From positions 29,370-93,217 of the forward strand of contig NZ_VFIE01000018.1 in the NCBI RefSeq assembly GCF_010119385.1: a stretch of DNA of 63,848 bases. Direction: 5' to 3'. The notes below the pieces were generated by a model. It ran no database searches and was not told the origin of the DNA. It saw only the letters and a list, made by a program, of their open reading frames with translations. Positions 53,881 through 62,476 of the stretch are shown here, piece by piece (within the stretch, counting starts at the first letter, position 1; every line of letters starts with the position of its first letter). Both the position numbers and the translations under genes were made by a program. Origin of the DNA: Nesterenkonia haasae (lineage in GTDB: Bacteria; Actinomycetota; Actinomycetes; Actinomycetales; Micrococcaceae).

Positions 53881-55662
53881 ATGAATGCACGAACACTGCT
53901 GGTCTTAGTAACCGTCCTTGCGGCCGTTCTGGGCCACACTTCTCCGAGCTTCTCGACGGCTTCCTTCACCTCATCGTCCAGTACTGGCGTCAGCACCATC
54001 CAAGCTGCCAAGGACTGGACGCCTCCAGAGGTCACCATGGTCAACCCGGGTACGGCAGTGAAAGGCTCCACGACCCTCTCGGCCGAGGCCTCGGACGCGG
54101 ATTCCGCAGTCCGGAGCGTCACCATCCAACACCGCGGGCCATCCGCAGGAAGCTGGAGCGACGTGTGCACTGCGACCGTTCCGCCTTTCTCATGCACATG
54201 GGACACGGTGAACACCGACGACGGGGAACATAGCCTCCGCGCGAGGGCAACAGACACTTACGGCAACACGGCAACGTCAGCAACTGTGACCACGGCCGTG
54301 GCAAATAAGCTCACTGTGGTGTTGACCGCGCCTGCCGAGATCATTCGCGGCACCACAGACTTCATCACCACTTTGCATCACGCGGGCTCCACTCCTTATC
54401 GGGTCACGGTGGAATACGCTCCCACCGGCACGAACACATGGGCGACCGCCTGCACCAACCTAGATGCGCCTTACACGTGCAGGGTCAACACCACCGCCGT
54501 GACGGATGGAGAATACGATCTGCGCGCCACCGCCCACGCAGGAAGCACGGCGACGACCTCTGAGCTGGTTCGCAAGATCCGTGTCGATAACACGGCACCA
54601 AGTGTGAACATGGCGGATCCCGGCTCGCCGTTGCGAGGAACCCTCACGTTCACTAGCACCGCGAGCGACAGTGGCTCCGGTGTTGCCGAGGTCCGCATGC
54701 AGTACTCAGTCGCCGGGACAGGCTCGTGGGCGGACCTCTGCGTCGACACCACAGCGCCGTACTCATGCCAATACGACACGAAAAAGTTGACCGACGGCAC
54801 GTACAACTTCCGAGCGGTCGCGACGGACCGCGCCGGCAACTCCTCCACGTCGGCTCTTGTGACGAACCGCGCCATTGAAAACACCGTATCCACTGTCACC
54901 ATGGCAAGCCCCGGCTCGAACGTAAGCGGCAATGTGTCCCTGAACGCGACGGCGAGCTCCACTGCTGGAGTGCAGTCCGTGGCAATTCAGCACGCACCAT
55001 CCGGTTCCACAGCATGGACCACGGTATGCACTGCGACCACCTCTCCGTATACATGTGACTGGAACTCGAGGTCTGTAGCCAACGGCCAGCACAGCTTCCG
55101 CGCGGTGCTCACCGACGGTAACGGCACCCAGACTGTGTCGCAGACCGTGACCGGCGTACGAGTAGACAACCCCCTGATGCGCGGCCTGAGCGTACATGTT
55201 TCGAACGGCAGAGGCTGGGGCGGAGAGGTGGATCCAGGGGACCAGATCGTCTACACCTTCAGCGAGCAGGCCAATCTGGGATCCGTGACGCCAGGTTGGA
55301 ATGGAGGCTCTATTCCGGTCACGGTGCGGCTGCAAGACGGCGGCCTCATCAATGACAGCATCGATATCCTGCGCGGCGGGAGCCAAGTCAATCTGGGTTC
55401 TGTGAACCTGCGCAATAACTACATCAACACAGGAGCTACCGCGACGTTCAATGCCACCATGAACGCCTCAACCACCACGGTCAACGGAGCGCAGCGCACG
55501 GTTATTACGGTGACTCTCGGCGAACAAGCCAGCGGAGGCAGCGTCACACGCGGAGTGCTCTTCCCCTCCACCATGATCTGGTCACCTTCCAGCGCAGCGA
55601 CCAACCAGTTCGGAATCCCAATGTCCACAGATACGGTCTCCACATCCGGAAACCGGTTCTGA
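53881..55662 (+). CDS. Secreted protein with four cysteine-paired Ig-like repeats
   Basis: 593-residue secreted protein. The N-terminal signal segment and SFSTASFTSSSSTGVSTIQAAKDWTPPEV resemble the SipW-processed start of TasA-type partners. Four bacterial Ig-like repeats of 95-96 residues follow, each with one C-X8-C pair (Cys 96/105, 191/200, 287/296, 383/392), probably disulfide-bonded. A C-terminal region of about 160 residues is Gly/Ser/Asn-rich. It has no sortase signal or membrane anchor, so it may associate with the fibre. Function is inferred from context. Confidence 0.8.
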   Translation: MNARTLLVLVTVLAAVLGHTSPSFSTASFTSSSSTGVSTIQAAKDWTPPEVTMVNPGTAVKGSTTLSAEASDADSAVRSVTIQHRGPSAGSWSDVCTATVPPFSCTWDTVNTDDGEHSLRARATDTYGNTATSATVTTAVANKLTVVLTAPAEIIRGTTDFITTLHHAGSTPYRVTVEYAPTGTNTWATACTNLDAPYTCRVNTTAVTDGEYDLRATAHAGSTATTSELVRKIRVDNTAPSVNMADPGSPLRGTLTFTSTASDSGSGVAEVRMQYSVAGTGSWADLCVDTTAPYSCQYDTKKLTDGTYNFRAVATDRAGNSSTSALVTNRAIENTVSTVTMASPGSNVSGNVSLNATASSTAGVQSVAIQHAPSGSTAWTTVCTATTSPYTCDWNSRSVANGQHSFRAVLTDGNGTQTVSQTVTGVRVDNPLMRGLSVHVSNGRGWGGEVDPGDQIVYTFSEQANLGSVTPGWNGGSIPVTVRLQDGGLINDSIDILRGGSQVNLGSVNLRNNYINTGATATFNATMNASTTTVNGAQRTVITVTLGEQASGGSVTRGVLFPSTMIWSPSSAATNQFGIPMSTDTVSTSGNRF

Positions 55663-56045
55663 TGGTGCGGCGGGTGCGCGCCACGGCTGCTTCGGCCGTA
55701 CTGCTCGCAGCCGCGCACGGCTACCTGGCCTGGCTCCAGTACGATGACACCGCGTATCTTGCCCTGTTGTCAGGCGTCGCCGCACTTCTTGGGATCATCG
55801 CGGCAGCCCGCCTATGGTGGGCCAACTGTATGGAGTCGAGGTTCGTCACCGCCGCGATCGCCCTGGGGGCTCTTCTTGGACATCTACTGGTGGCGGCCGT
55901 CGGCCTACCAGGGCAGCGGCAGGCGCTGCCGCCTCAGGCTATCGACGTCATCATCGTTGCGCTTTCCTGCGCTGTCCTCCTACTTCTGGTGATAACCAGG
56001 CCTCCCCCACGCGCCCCTCCGCAAGAGCAGCGCCGCACCTGCTAG
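55662..56045 (+). CDS. Small membrane protein linked to the fibre locus
   Basis: 127-residue protein with four hydrophobic helices and no recognisable domain. It overlaps the Ig-like gene by one base (TGATG), so it is coupled and likely belongs to the locus. It could anchor or help assemble the secreted proteins, which is speculation. The 3' end lies close to the convergent methyltransferase gene. Confidence 0.72.
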   Translation: MVRRVRATAASAVLLAAAHGYLAWLQYDDTAYLALLSGVAALLGIIAAARLWWANCMESRFVTAAIALGALLGHLLVAAVGLPGQRQALPPQAIDVIIVALSCAVLLLLVITRPPPRAPPQEQRRTC

Positions 56046-56055
56046 ACGCTGGCAC

Positions 56056-56646
56056 TCACCTGAGGGGGACAAAGCTGAAAGGGCCGTGTCTGGTGACTGC
56101 GACGTCGTTCGGTCGCTTTTCAACGCGCAGCATTTCACCGCGAACAGGTATGACCATGATTCCGCTCATGTGCAGCTGCTCGATCAGCGACTCCGGCAGG
56201 TGGTCAGCTTCGGCAGAGACAAGAATCCTGTGAAAGGGTGAGTCCCCACGCAGCCCGAGTTCTCCCCGACTGGCTTGCCTGACCTCGATCCACGGCATGC
56301 CATAGGTGTCCAACGCAGCATTGGCCCGGTTCACGAGCTCTGGAACCAGCTCTACACCGATGACGCGGCCCTGCTCTCCGACGAGGTGGCCCAGCAGCCC
56401 TGTGGACCATCCTGACCCCGCACCCACGTCGAGTATCTTGTGACCGGGCCGAACCTCCAGCAATTGAAGCATCGACTTCACGGTTCTGGGCTGTGAGTTG
56501 GTCTGTGAAAACCCAATGGGGAGAGCCTCATCGAGGTCCGCCAGGTGACGCACCTCCTCGGGCAGAAAATCTGCTCGGCGAATGGCGGTCATCGACTTCT
56601 CGACGTCGTCCTTCTGGCGTCTCCTCATCCAGCTATGGCTGCTCAT
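56056..56646 (-). CDS. Protein-L-isoaspartate O-methyltransferase-like
   Basis: About 196-residue PCMT family protein: an N-terminal RADFLPEEVR, GFSQTNSQPRTVKSMLQLL substrate loop and SAM motif ILDVGAGSGWSTGLLGHLVGEQG are typical. It methylates isoaspartyl sites or a related target, so it can repair aged proteins. TTG 56649 or ATG 56646 start; ATG chosen. Its start overlaps the DUF421 gene end. Confidence 0.85.
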   Translation of the reverse strand: MSSHSWMRRRQKDDVEKSMTAIRRADFLPEEVRHLADLDEALPIGFSQTNSQPRTVKSMLQLLEVRPGHKILDVGAGSGWSTGLLGHLVGEQGRVIGVELVPELVNRANAALDTYGMPWIEVRQASRGELGLRGDSPFHRILVSAEADHLPESLIEQLHMSGIMVIPVRGEMLRVEKRPNDVAVTRHGPFSFVPLR

Positions 56647-57160
56647 CAAGCCGCTCCAGATTCAGCCCAGCCAGCGCGGACGCATCTCCCCAGTCTTGGT
56701 CGGCAATCACGCTGAGCGAACCGTTGGTTTCGAGTACGATTGCGGCGATCTTACCGAGGTCACCCTTTCCGGCCTGACGCGCTGCCTGACGGAGCTCACT
56801 CTCAGTCATCCGGTGCCGTCGCAGCGCCTGCTGATCGAAGCGTCCGTGCAGCAGCAGCACATCGGCATTGGCTGTCAGCGCCTTCTTGACTGCGGGCCGC
56901 CGCGATGAGACGAACGCGACGAAATACTGCAACAGTGCTAAGAGCGCAAGTGCCGTCGCACCCTCACTCCACGACACGTCGCTGCTGAGCAGGATTGTCG
57001 CCAGAGTTGACCCGAGCGCCACCGTGACGACGAAGTCGAAAGCATTCAACTGGGCGAGTGTGCGTTTGCCGGTGAACCGCAGAACGCACACCAGCGTGAC
57101 GTAAGCCGCACTGCCAACGAACAGAATACGGAGAATATCTGACCACGAATCGAACCACAT
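56633..57160 (-). CDS. DUF421/YetF-type membrane protein
   Basis: 175-residue protein with an N-terminal group of three helices (VLRFTGKRTLAQLNAFDFVVTVALGS) and a C-terminal cytoplasmic domain (MTESELRQAARQAGKGDLGKIAAIVLETNGSLSVI) as in YetF/DUF421. Function unknown. It overlaps the PCMT-like gene by 14 bases on the same strand. Divergent from the DUF2071 gene. Confidence 0.88.
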   Translation of the reverse strand: MWFDSWSDILRILFVGSAAYVTLVCVLRFTGKRTLAQLNAFDFVVTVALGSTLATILLSSDVSWSEGATALALLALLQYFVAFVSSRRPAVKKALTANADVLLLHGRFDQQALRRHRMTESELRQAARQAGKGDLGKIAAIVLETNGSLSVIADQDWGDASALAGLNLERLDEQP

Positions 57161-57271
57161 GTGCCAAGTCTGGTGCTCAGCTCGGCTGCACGTCTACCCT
57201 TGCCCAAACGCGGGCACCTATGCTGGTGATCTCTATAGCTGTGCGCTACTCGAGGACTGGAGAACGGTCGC

Positions 57272-58138
57272 GTGAAGATTCTTCCCAAGCACTTTATGAA
57301 GCGACAGGCAGCACCCCGTGAGAGGGACTTGTCCGAGCTCGCGCCCAATGAGGCTCCCGCACTGGGCAGCTCACCGATACTTCAGCAGCGCTGGAGCGAC
57401 GTCGCGTTCCTCCATTGGAGGGTTGATCCCAGCTTGGTCGCACCGTACATGCCCGCGGGGTGCTCCCCCGATGTCATCGATGACAGCTCCTGGGTGGGGC
57501 TCATTGGATTTCAGATGTCTAAGAGCTCGTTCTTCGGCAGCCCCAGCATCCCCTGGCTAGGCAACTTTCCAGAGGTCAACGTCCGTCTGTATTCCATCGA
57601 CGAAAAGGGTCAGCGCGGCGTCGTCTTCCGAAGCCTTGAAGCCTCCCATCTGATCCCGGTGCTGGTGGCCCGTGCGACCTTCAGTCTCAGATACCAGTGG
57701 GCTTCCATGAAGCTGGAGAAGCGCGATGGCGAGATCGCTTACCTCACCAGGCGTCATGGTCAGGCGTCAGCGGCCTCGCACTTCATTGTCCGGCCCACTC
57801 GCGATGCGGCGGCGAATGCGAAACTCAGCACGGACCCCATCGCTACGTTCCTCACGGCACGGTGGGGCTTCCACGAAAGCCACCGCGGACGGACGATCTT
57901 CTGCCGCAACCACCATGAACCCTGGCCGCTTCAGCACGCTGACCTTGTACACCTCGACGACGGGCTCTTGGCTGCCGCTGGGTTCGACGGCCTCGTCAAA
58001 CGTGACCCAGACTCCGTTCTCTACGCATCAGCCGTAACGACGATGTTCGGATCACCCGAGCGCCTAGCGGGCTACTACTCGACTCTCGGATCTTCGTCTC
58101 GCACCGAAAAACAGCCCCCTCCGACTGCCGCCCCGTGA
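57272..58138 (+). CDS. DUF2071 (YqjF-like) protein
   Basis: 288-residue protein of the DUF2071 family. Markers include LQQRWSDVAFLHWRVDPSLVAPYMPAG, SWVGLIGFQMSKSSFFG and FPEVNVRLYSIDEKGQRGVVF. YqjF homologues are linked with responses to nitroaromatics, but the role is unproven. GTG start. Its last 75 bases overlap, tail-to-tail, a broken EamA exporter gene. Confidence 0.88.
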   Translation: MKILPKHFMKRQAAPRERDLSELAPNEAPALGSSPILQQRWSDVAFLHWRVDPSLVAPYMPAGCSPDVIDDSSWVGLIGFQMSKSSFFGSPSIPWLGNFPEVNVRLYSIDEKGQRGVVFRSLEASHLIPVLVARATFSLRYQWASMKLEKRDGEIAYLTRRHGQASAASHFIVRPTRDAAANAKLSTDPIATFLTARWGFHESHRGRTIFCRNHHEPWPLQHADLVHLDDGLLAAAGFDGLVKRDPDSVLYASAVTTMFGSPERLAGYYSTLGSSSRTEKQPPPTAAP

Positions 58139-59009
58139 GGCCCTCCCTGTGGGGGCAGTGGCCATAGTGGCGCCACCGGCGGTGACGATGAGTCCGATGC
58201 CCACTGCCAGTGGCCAGGTCAGAGGGTCCGCGAGCACGACCACGCCGAGAACAGCCCCGATGACGGGATCAAGAGCGAAGAACGTGGAAACGACACGGCT
58301 GCCAACCATCTTCAGTGCGAAGAAGTCGCAGGCGAATGTCACAGTAACTCCTAACGCGCCGAGCGTCACAAGAACAGCCCAATCCTTGGGCCCCGGAGAG
58401 GCTGCATGGCTAACTGCCACTGGACCTAACAATACGGCGGAACACACGGTGGCAAGCGCCAGACCGTCGATGCCTGAGTCCTTCCCCAAACGTCTGGCGG
58501 AGATGGTGTAGCCCGTCAGCGACGCAGCGGCTGCAAGACCGAGCGCGACTCCTGCAATGGAGACGTCTCCGGCTGGGCGGGTGACAAGAACAACACCCAC
58601 TAGGACCAGAGCTGCGAGAAGAAGCTGCCGCGGGCCGTTGGAGACTGCCGCAGCAAGCGCGAACGGCCCTAGAAACATCAGAGCTGCCGCCACACCAAGC
58701 GGTAAGGCCTGCACGGCGTAGTAATAACTGAGATTCATCGCGGCCATGGCAACGCCCAGAAGTCCGATCATCAGCAGCTCTACTGCGGAGCGCCGTCTCA
58801 GAAGGGGGGGAGGTGAGCCCTAGGCGGGCAAGGATTCCTGCGATGAGTACCATCACCCCAGCTCCGAAGAACTGCCTCCATGCTACGACGCCAGCTGGAT
58901 CCATGATGTCGAAGAGGGTGTGGGCTAAGGCCGCTGATCCCTGAACGGAGAAGCACGACGCCACGACCAACCCAGATCCCATCACTCGGCGAGCAGGCGG
59001 GCTCGTCAT
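58064..59009 (-). pseudogene. EamA-family drug/metabolite exporter, frameshifted at a homopolymer
   Basis: Ten-helix EamA/DMT transporter whose reading frame shifts at a run of seven C (coding strand; plus 58804-58810). The N-terminal part (residues to ARLGLTSP) and the C-terminal part (from LLRRRSAVELLMIGLLGVAMAAMNLSYYYAVQALPLG to the end) join if the run is six. It may be a true inactivation or a homopolymer error. ATG 59009 has GGAG 6 bases upstream. Divergent from a TetR regulator, the usual exporter-repressor layout. Confidence 0.82.
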
Positions 59010-59042
59010 TCGTTCTCCACTGTCGGATACACCCGTCACGTC

Positions 59043-59065
59043 GTGATGTCAGTCTCTGTCATCAC
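59043..59065. promoter_or_regulatory. Candidate TetR operator
   Basis: A 23-base imperfect palindrome (GTGATG and CATCAC outer arms, CAG and CTG inner arms) lies between the divergent EamA and TetR genes, next to further TGTCAT repeats at 59082-59101. Confidence 0.5.
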
Positions 59066-59115
59066 TTGAGGCTAGCAGGTCATGTCATAAACTGTCATCA
59101 CGTAGGATCACTCAT

Positions 59116-59679
59116 ATGGGACGTTGGGCCGCCGGATCAAAAGAGCGCCTGCTCACTGCTGCGGTGGAGTTGTTTGCCGAGCGTGGATTCGACGCTACGA
59201 CAGTGGCGGATATCTCTGAACGGGCTGGAGTGACAGAACGGACCTTCTACCGCCACTTTTCTGACAAGCGAGAGTCTCTGTTCGCCAATGAGGAGGCCTT
59301 CGCGGAGGCTTTCCTCCATGGAATCCGTGGGACCCCGACCGAATCGAGTCTGCTGGAGTTCATCAGAGGAGGTCTCGTTGCGGGTGCCCAGATGCTTCAA
59401 GAGAACCGAGAACGGGAGGAAGTGCGCGCCCGTGAGGCTGTGATCTATATGAACAGTCCGCTGCTTGAGCGTGAACACCTCAAGCGGGCGCGGCTGACCC
59501 AAAGGGTCGCAGACACCTTGTCGGAACGCGGCGTCGCAACCGCTCAGGCAGCGCTGGCGGCGGAGATTTCCACCGGCGTCTTCTTTGCGGCTTTCAACCG
59601 TTGGTTGGAGGGCGAGCACGACGATCTCGTGGCAGCTCAGATGGTCTGCCTTGACGAGTTCCGGTCTATAACCCAGTAA
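59116..59679 (+). CDS. TetR-family transcriptional regulator
   Basis: 187-residue repressor. The N-terminal helix-turn-helix is [45 protein letters not shown]. The rest is a variable helical ligand-binding domain. It is divergent from the EamA exporter gene, with a palindrome between, so it probably represses the exporter and itself. Ligand unknown. Confidence 0.9.
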   Translation: MGRWAAGSKERLLTAAVELFAERGFDATTVADISERAGVTERTFYRHFSDKRESLFANEEAFAEAFLHGIRGTPTESSLLEFIRGGLVAGAQMLQENREREEVRAREAVIYMNSPLLEREHLKRARLTQRVADTLSERGVATAQAALAAEISTGVFFAAFNRWLEGEHDDLVAAQMVCLDEFRSITQ

Positions 59680-59685
59680 ACAACC

Positions 59686-59853
59686 GTGCTCGGCGGCACG
59701 TCCGCATATGCGCATGCCGACCTCAGTACGCCGGTGTTTGAATCCGTGGTCACACCCGGTCAAGGTGCAACCTCAGTCATCGACAGCCTTTCCCGCCGTG
59801 AAGGCATCAGAGAATCCGTACTCGTCGTGATTGGTCACCGTGGTATTAGATGA
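59686..59853 (+). pseudogene. Possible decayed universal-stress-protein fragment
   Basis: A 55-codon + strand frame after the TetR stop reads like a UspA tail (VVTPGQGATSVIDSL, VLVVIGHRGIR). No ribosome site, no N-terminal half, and it overlaps the end of the DUF5701 gene. A weak call. Confidence 0.2.
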
Positions 59854-60536
59854 CCCAGCCCGAGGCGTGCATCGCCTGATGCGAAGCCCAACCATGTGTG
59901 TCTGTTGTTCCACCAGCACCACCCTGCTTTCGGAGCACCTCGCCGCTGGCGCCCGTCACGACCGGTCCCGTTTGAAATCCATAGAGCGGGGGTACGCGCG
60001 TCGAAGCCCTCAGCTTTACGCAGACGCGAGCCGATGGTCATATAGCAGGCGCCACGAACCAACATTTCCGGCGCCTGTAGGGCAAGGTGAATGCCCTCAG
60101 CCAGCGTGAGGGGCGTACGCTCTTGGTCTCTCAGGGCAGCTTCTGCCTCGGCAGGTGACCAGTTACGCATGTCATCGCCTCGGTCAGGAGCAGTGATCGC
60201 GTAGATAGCCGCTTCTGGAATCTCCGCGGCCATTGTTGGCGCAAAGTCGTCGATGTCTGACATATCGGCGACAACGAACCCTTCGCGCTGCTCAGTTGAG
60301 CTTCCGAACTTGGGTGTTCGCAGATGCGGGACTAACCTGCTGGGCGGCAGAAGACGCTCAGCCACCACCAAAAGCGATCCCTCGGGAAGCCGCTCCTCCA
60401 ATTGAATAGCGGCCGACCGTAGTTCGTCATCGGCAACCAGTCCCCCAATCGATTCATGCACCAGGCCGAGCGTGATCAGCCGTTCCGCTTGGTCGGACAG
60501 AGACGGCAGAGTAGTAGTGACAGAGTCCAGGCCCAT
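59835..60536 (-). CDS. DUF5701-family protein
   Basis: 233-residue protein resembling the actinobacterial DUF5701 family: QAERLITLGLVHE, RTPLTLAEGIHLALQAPEML and the C-terminal PALWISNGTG, KAGWCWWNNRHTWLG are the recognisable stretches. Function unknown. ATG 60536 has GGGAGA 6 bases upstream. The last 19 bases overlap a possible relic frame on the other strand. Confidence 0.75.
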   Translation of the reverse strand: MGLDSVTTTLPSLSDQAERLITLGLVHESIGGLVADDELRSAAIQLEERLPEGSLLVVAERLLPPSRLVPHLRTPKFGSSTEQREGFVVADMSDIDDFAPTMAAEIPEAAIYAITAPDRGDDMRNWSPAEAEAALRDQERTPLTLAEGIHLALQAPEMLVRGACYMTIGSRLRKAEGFDARTPALWISNGTGRDGRQRRGAPKAGWCWWNNRHTWLGFASGDARLGLGHLIPR

Positions 60537-60674
60537 AGAGAATCTCCCAAGAATGAATCAACGCGGAGGAAACGCTAACGCCCATGATGATCCCTGTATT
60601 CCCATGGACCGGATTCAAGGTTCATTCGACTCACCGTCACACGAGTCCTTTCCTTGATGCAGGGATGTTTATGG

Positions 60675-61238
60675 TCAGCGCGGCTGGTAGCGGTGGTACA
60701 CAGTGCCGTTGGCGAACACGCGGTGCTCGACCAGGCTCAAGTCCAAGCGTGTCCCCTCAGGTAAGGCGCTCAGGCCACCACCCACCACGTGAGGAACGGT
60801 GAGGAACCGGAAATCCTGCACAAGGCCAGCACGGATCGCCGCGCTCGCCGTAGTCGGTCCGAAGATCTCGACTTCTCCCGGTGCCTCCTCCACGATCTGT
60901 TTGAGATCGGCCAGGCTCAGCTCAGGTATCACCCGGATCCGTTCGGATCCGACTTCCTCGCGAGCCAGTGTGGAGGAGGCCACCACACACTCGATATTGA
61001 GCCAACGCCGGGCAAATTCGTGCTCTGCATCACCCCAGGAGCCTGCATCGGGTTCAGCTTCCCAGTACTTCATCAGCAGGAACGTGTTACGCCCGAGAAT
61101 TTCGGTCGATACTTCACTCAAACGTTCGATATGGAAAGCGAAGACCTCCGCACCGGGGGCCGCCCACTGAAAGTCTCCGCTGGCGTCAGCAACGTAGCCA
61201 TCCAGTGAGACGGTTGCGGAGTAACTCAGTGTTCCCAC
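60675..61238 (-). CDS. Dihydrofolate-reductase-family protein (RibD C-domain type)
   Basis: 187-residue NADPH-binding protein of the DHFR/RibD_C superfamily common in actinobacteria: SATVSLDGYVADASGDFQW at the N-terminus, EILGRNTFLLM, and EIFGPTTASAAIRAGLVQDF near the C-terminus. Physiological substrate unknown. GTG start 6 bases after the VOC stop on the same strand, so probably one transcript. Confidence 0.88.
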   Translation of the reverse strand: MGTLSYSATVSLDGYVADASGDFQWAAPGAEVFAFHIERLSEVSTEILGRNTFLLMKYWEAEPDAGSWGDAEHEFARRWLNIECVVASSTLAREEVGSERIRVIPELSLADLKQIVEEAPGEVEIFGPTTASAAIRAGLVQDFRFLTVPHVVGGGLSALPEGTRLDLSLVEHRVFANGTVYHRYQPR

Positions 61239-61244
61239 GTGGGG

Positions 61245-61604
61245 TCACGCCTCGGAGTAAACACCCAAGCGGTTCCCGCTCGGATCGGTGAACTCGAACC
61301 GCCGTCCGCCCGGGTAATCGTAGGGTTCTTTCACGATGAATCCGCCTGCGTCTCGCACGGCCTGGACACTCGCATCCAAGTCTTCGGAAAAGAGCAACAC
61401 TAGGGGGCCGTCGTTGCTGGGCGCCGAGGCTGGATTCAAGCCCCCGACCTCGCCGTCTCCATCGGGTGACTTGATACCGCTGTACCCCGGACCATAGTCG
61501 TTGAACTCCCACCCGAAAGCGGCCTCATAGAAGGCCCGCGTTGAATCGAGGTCAGTGACGCCGAACTCGATATAACTGAGCGCATGATGGACCGGTCCAT
61601 GCAT
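61245..61604 (-). CDS. VOC/glyoxalase-like protein
   Basis: 119-residue VOC-fold protein (LSYIEFGVTDLDSTRAFYEAAFGWEF, EFTDPSGNRLGVYSE). ATG 61604 has GGAGG 7 bases upstream; a longer frame to 61655 is less likely. Six bases from the DHFR-like gene. It may be an antibiotic or electrophile binding protein; the substrate is unknown. Confidence 0.88.
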   Translation of the reverse strand: MHGPVHHALSYIEFGVTDLDSTRAFYEAAFGWEFNDYGPGYSGIKSPDGDGEVGGLNPASAPSNDGPLVLLFSEDLDASVQAVRDAGGFIVKEPYDYPGGRRFEFTDPSGNRLGVYSEA

Positions 61605-61722
61605 ACGAACACCTCCGCCACTAGGGCTACACCTCAAGGATAGTGACCCGTTCACCTGAAGTCGACCGCTTCACAGCCGCTCCCGGGCACAGGAAATCAA
61701 TCCCAGAGCGATTACTTGATTC

Positions 61723-62076
61723 TTACTCCACCACCGAACGAACAATCTCGGCGATACGCTTCTCGGTGGCATCATCCAGGGTTTCGAAGTACCACGCGGC
61801 GGGCATCAGCCTTCCATCCACGCCACCTGCGGGTCGGAAGGCCGGTTTCTCTGTAATCGCGAGGTTCATGCGTTCGTCGTTGCGCAGCGTCACGAGTGCT
61901 GGGGTACTCGCCGACTTCGCGTAGGCGGGCATTCCATACCAGATTCGCGGCTTCAGGGTAGGAGCCGCCGTGACGATGATGTTGTGAACGCGTTGCATAA
62001 CCGACCGCCGCGGTTCGTCCATCTTGGAGATCTTATCGATGACCTGCGTCAGATTTTTCTCGTCTTTCGATGACAT
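61723..62076 (-). CDS. DUF1801/YdhG-like protein
   Basis: About 117-residue protein of the DUF1801 (iron-chaperone-like) group: IDKISKMDEPRRSVMQRVHNIIVTAAPTLKPRIWYGMPAYA is the core motif. Function unproven. ATG 62076 with AAAGGA upstream chosen; the frame continues to 62184 without a good start. Confidence 0.78.
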   Translation of the reverse strand: MSSKDEKNLTQVIDKISKMDEPRRSVMQRVHNIIVTAAPTLKPRIWYGMPAYAKSASTPALVTLRNDERMNLAITEKPAFRPAGGVDGRLMPAAWYFETLDDATEKRIAEIVRSVVE

Positions 62077-62275
62077 GTCATGTCCTTTCGTCAGCAGACG
62101 CTCAGCATCTGCGGAATGAAGTTGGCGCATCAGCGCGCCGCACCCCATCCGGACATGCCCTCCATTATCCAGGGCTCTCCGCAATGATTCACGTGATAGT
62201 CACGTGGAAGCGCAGTTGGTGGCCTGAGCCACTGCCCACATAATACCTGAGGCCGGGGGTGGTTAGGCTGATGGG

Positions 62276-62461
62276 ATGGCGACAGTTATTCTCGTGCGGC
62301 ACGGCCGCACCACCGCAAATGCTACTGGGGTCCTGGCTGGCAGGACCGCCGGAGTAGACCTGGACCAGGAAGGTCGGGACCAAGCGGCTCTTACCGGAGA
62401 CCGACTTGCGGCCGTTCCGCTGGTCGCGGTGGTGTCGAGCCCCCTTGAGCGTTGTCAGTAG
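62276..62461 (+). pseudogene. Truncated histidine phosphatase (phosphoglycerate-mutase-like)
   Basis: Only the first 61 residues of a histidine-phosphatase are present: ATVILVRHGRTTANATGVLAGRT with the RHG catalytic motif, then ALTGDRLAAVPLVAVVSSPLERC. The frame ends at TAG 62459, where family members continue for another 130-170 residues. The AbiE genes begin 15 bases on, so the 3' part was probably lost or displaced by insertion. Confidence 0.85.
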
Positions 62462-62476
62462 ACCTCTGACCAGTTC

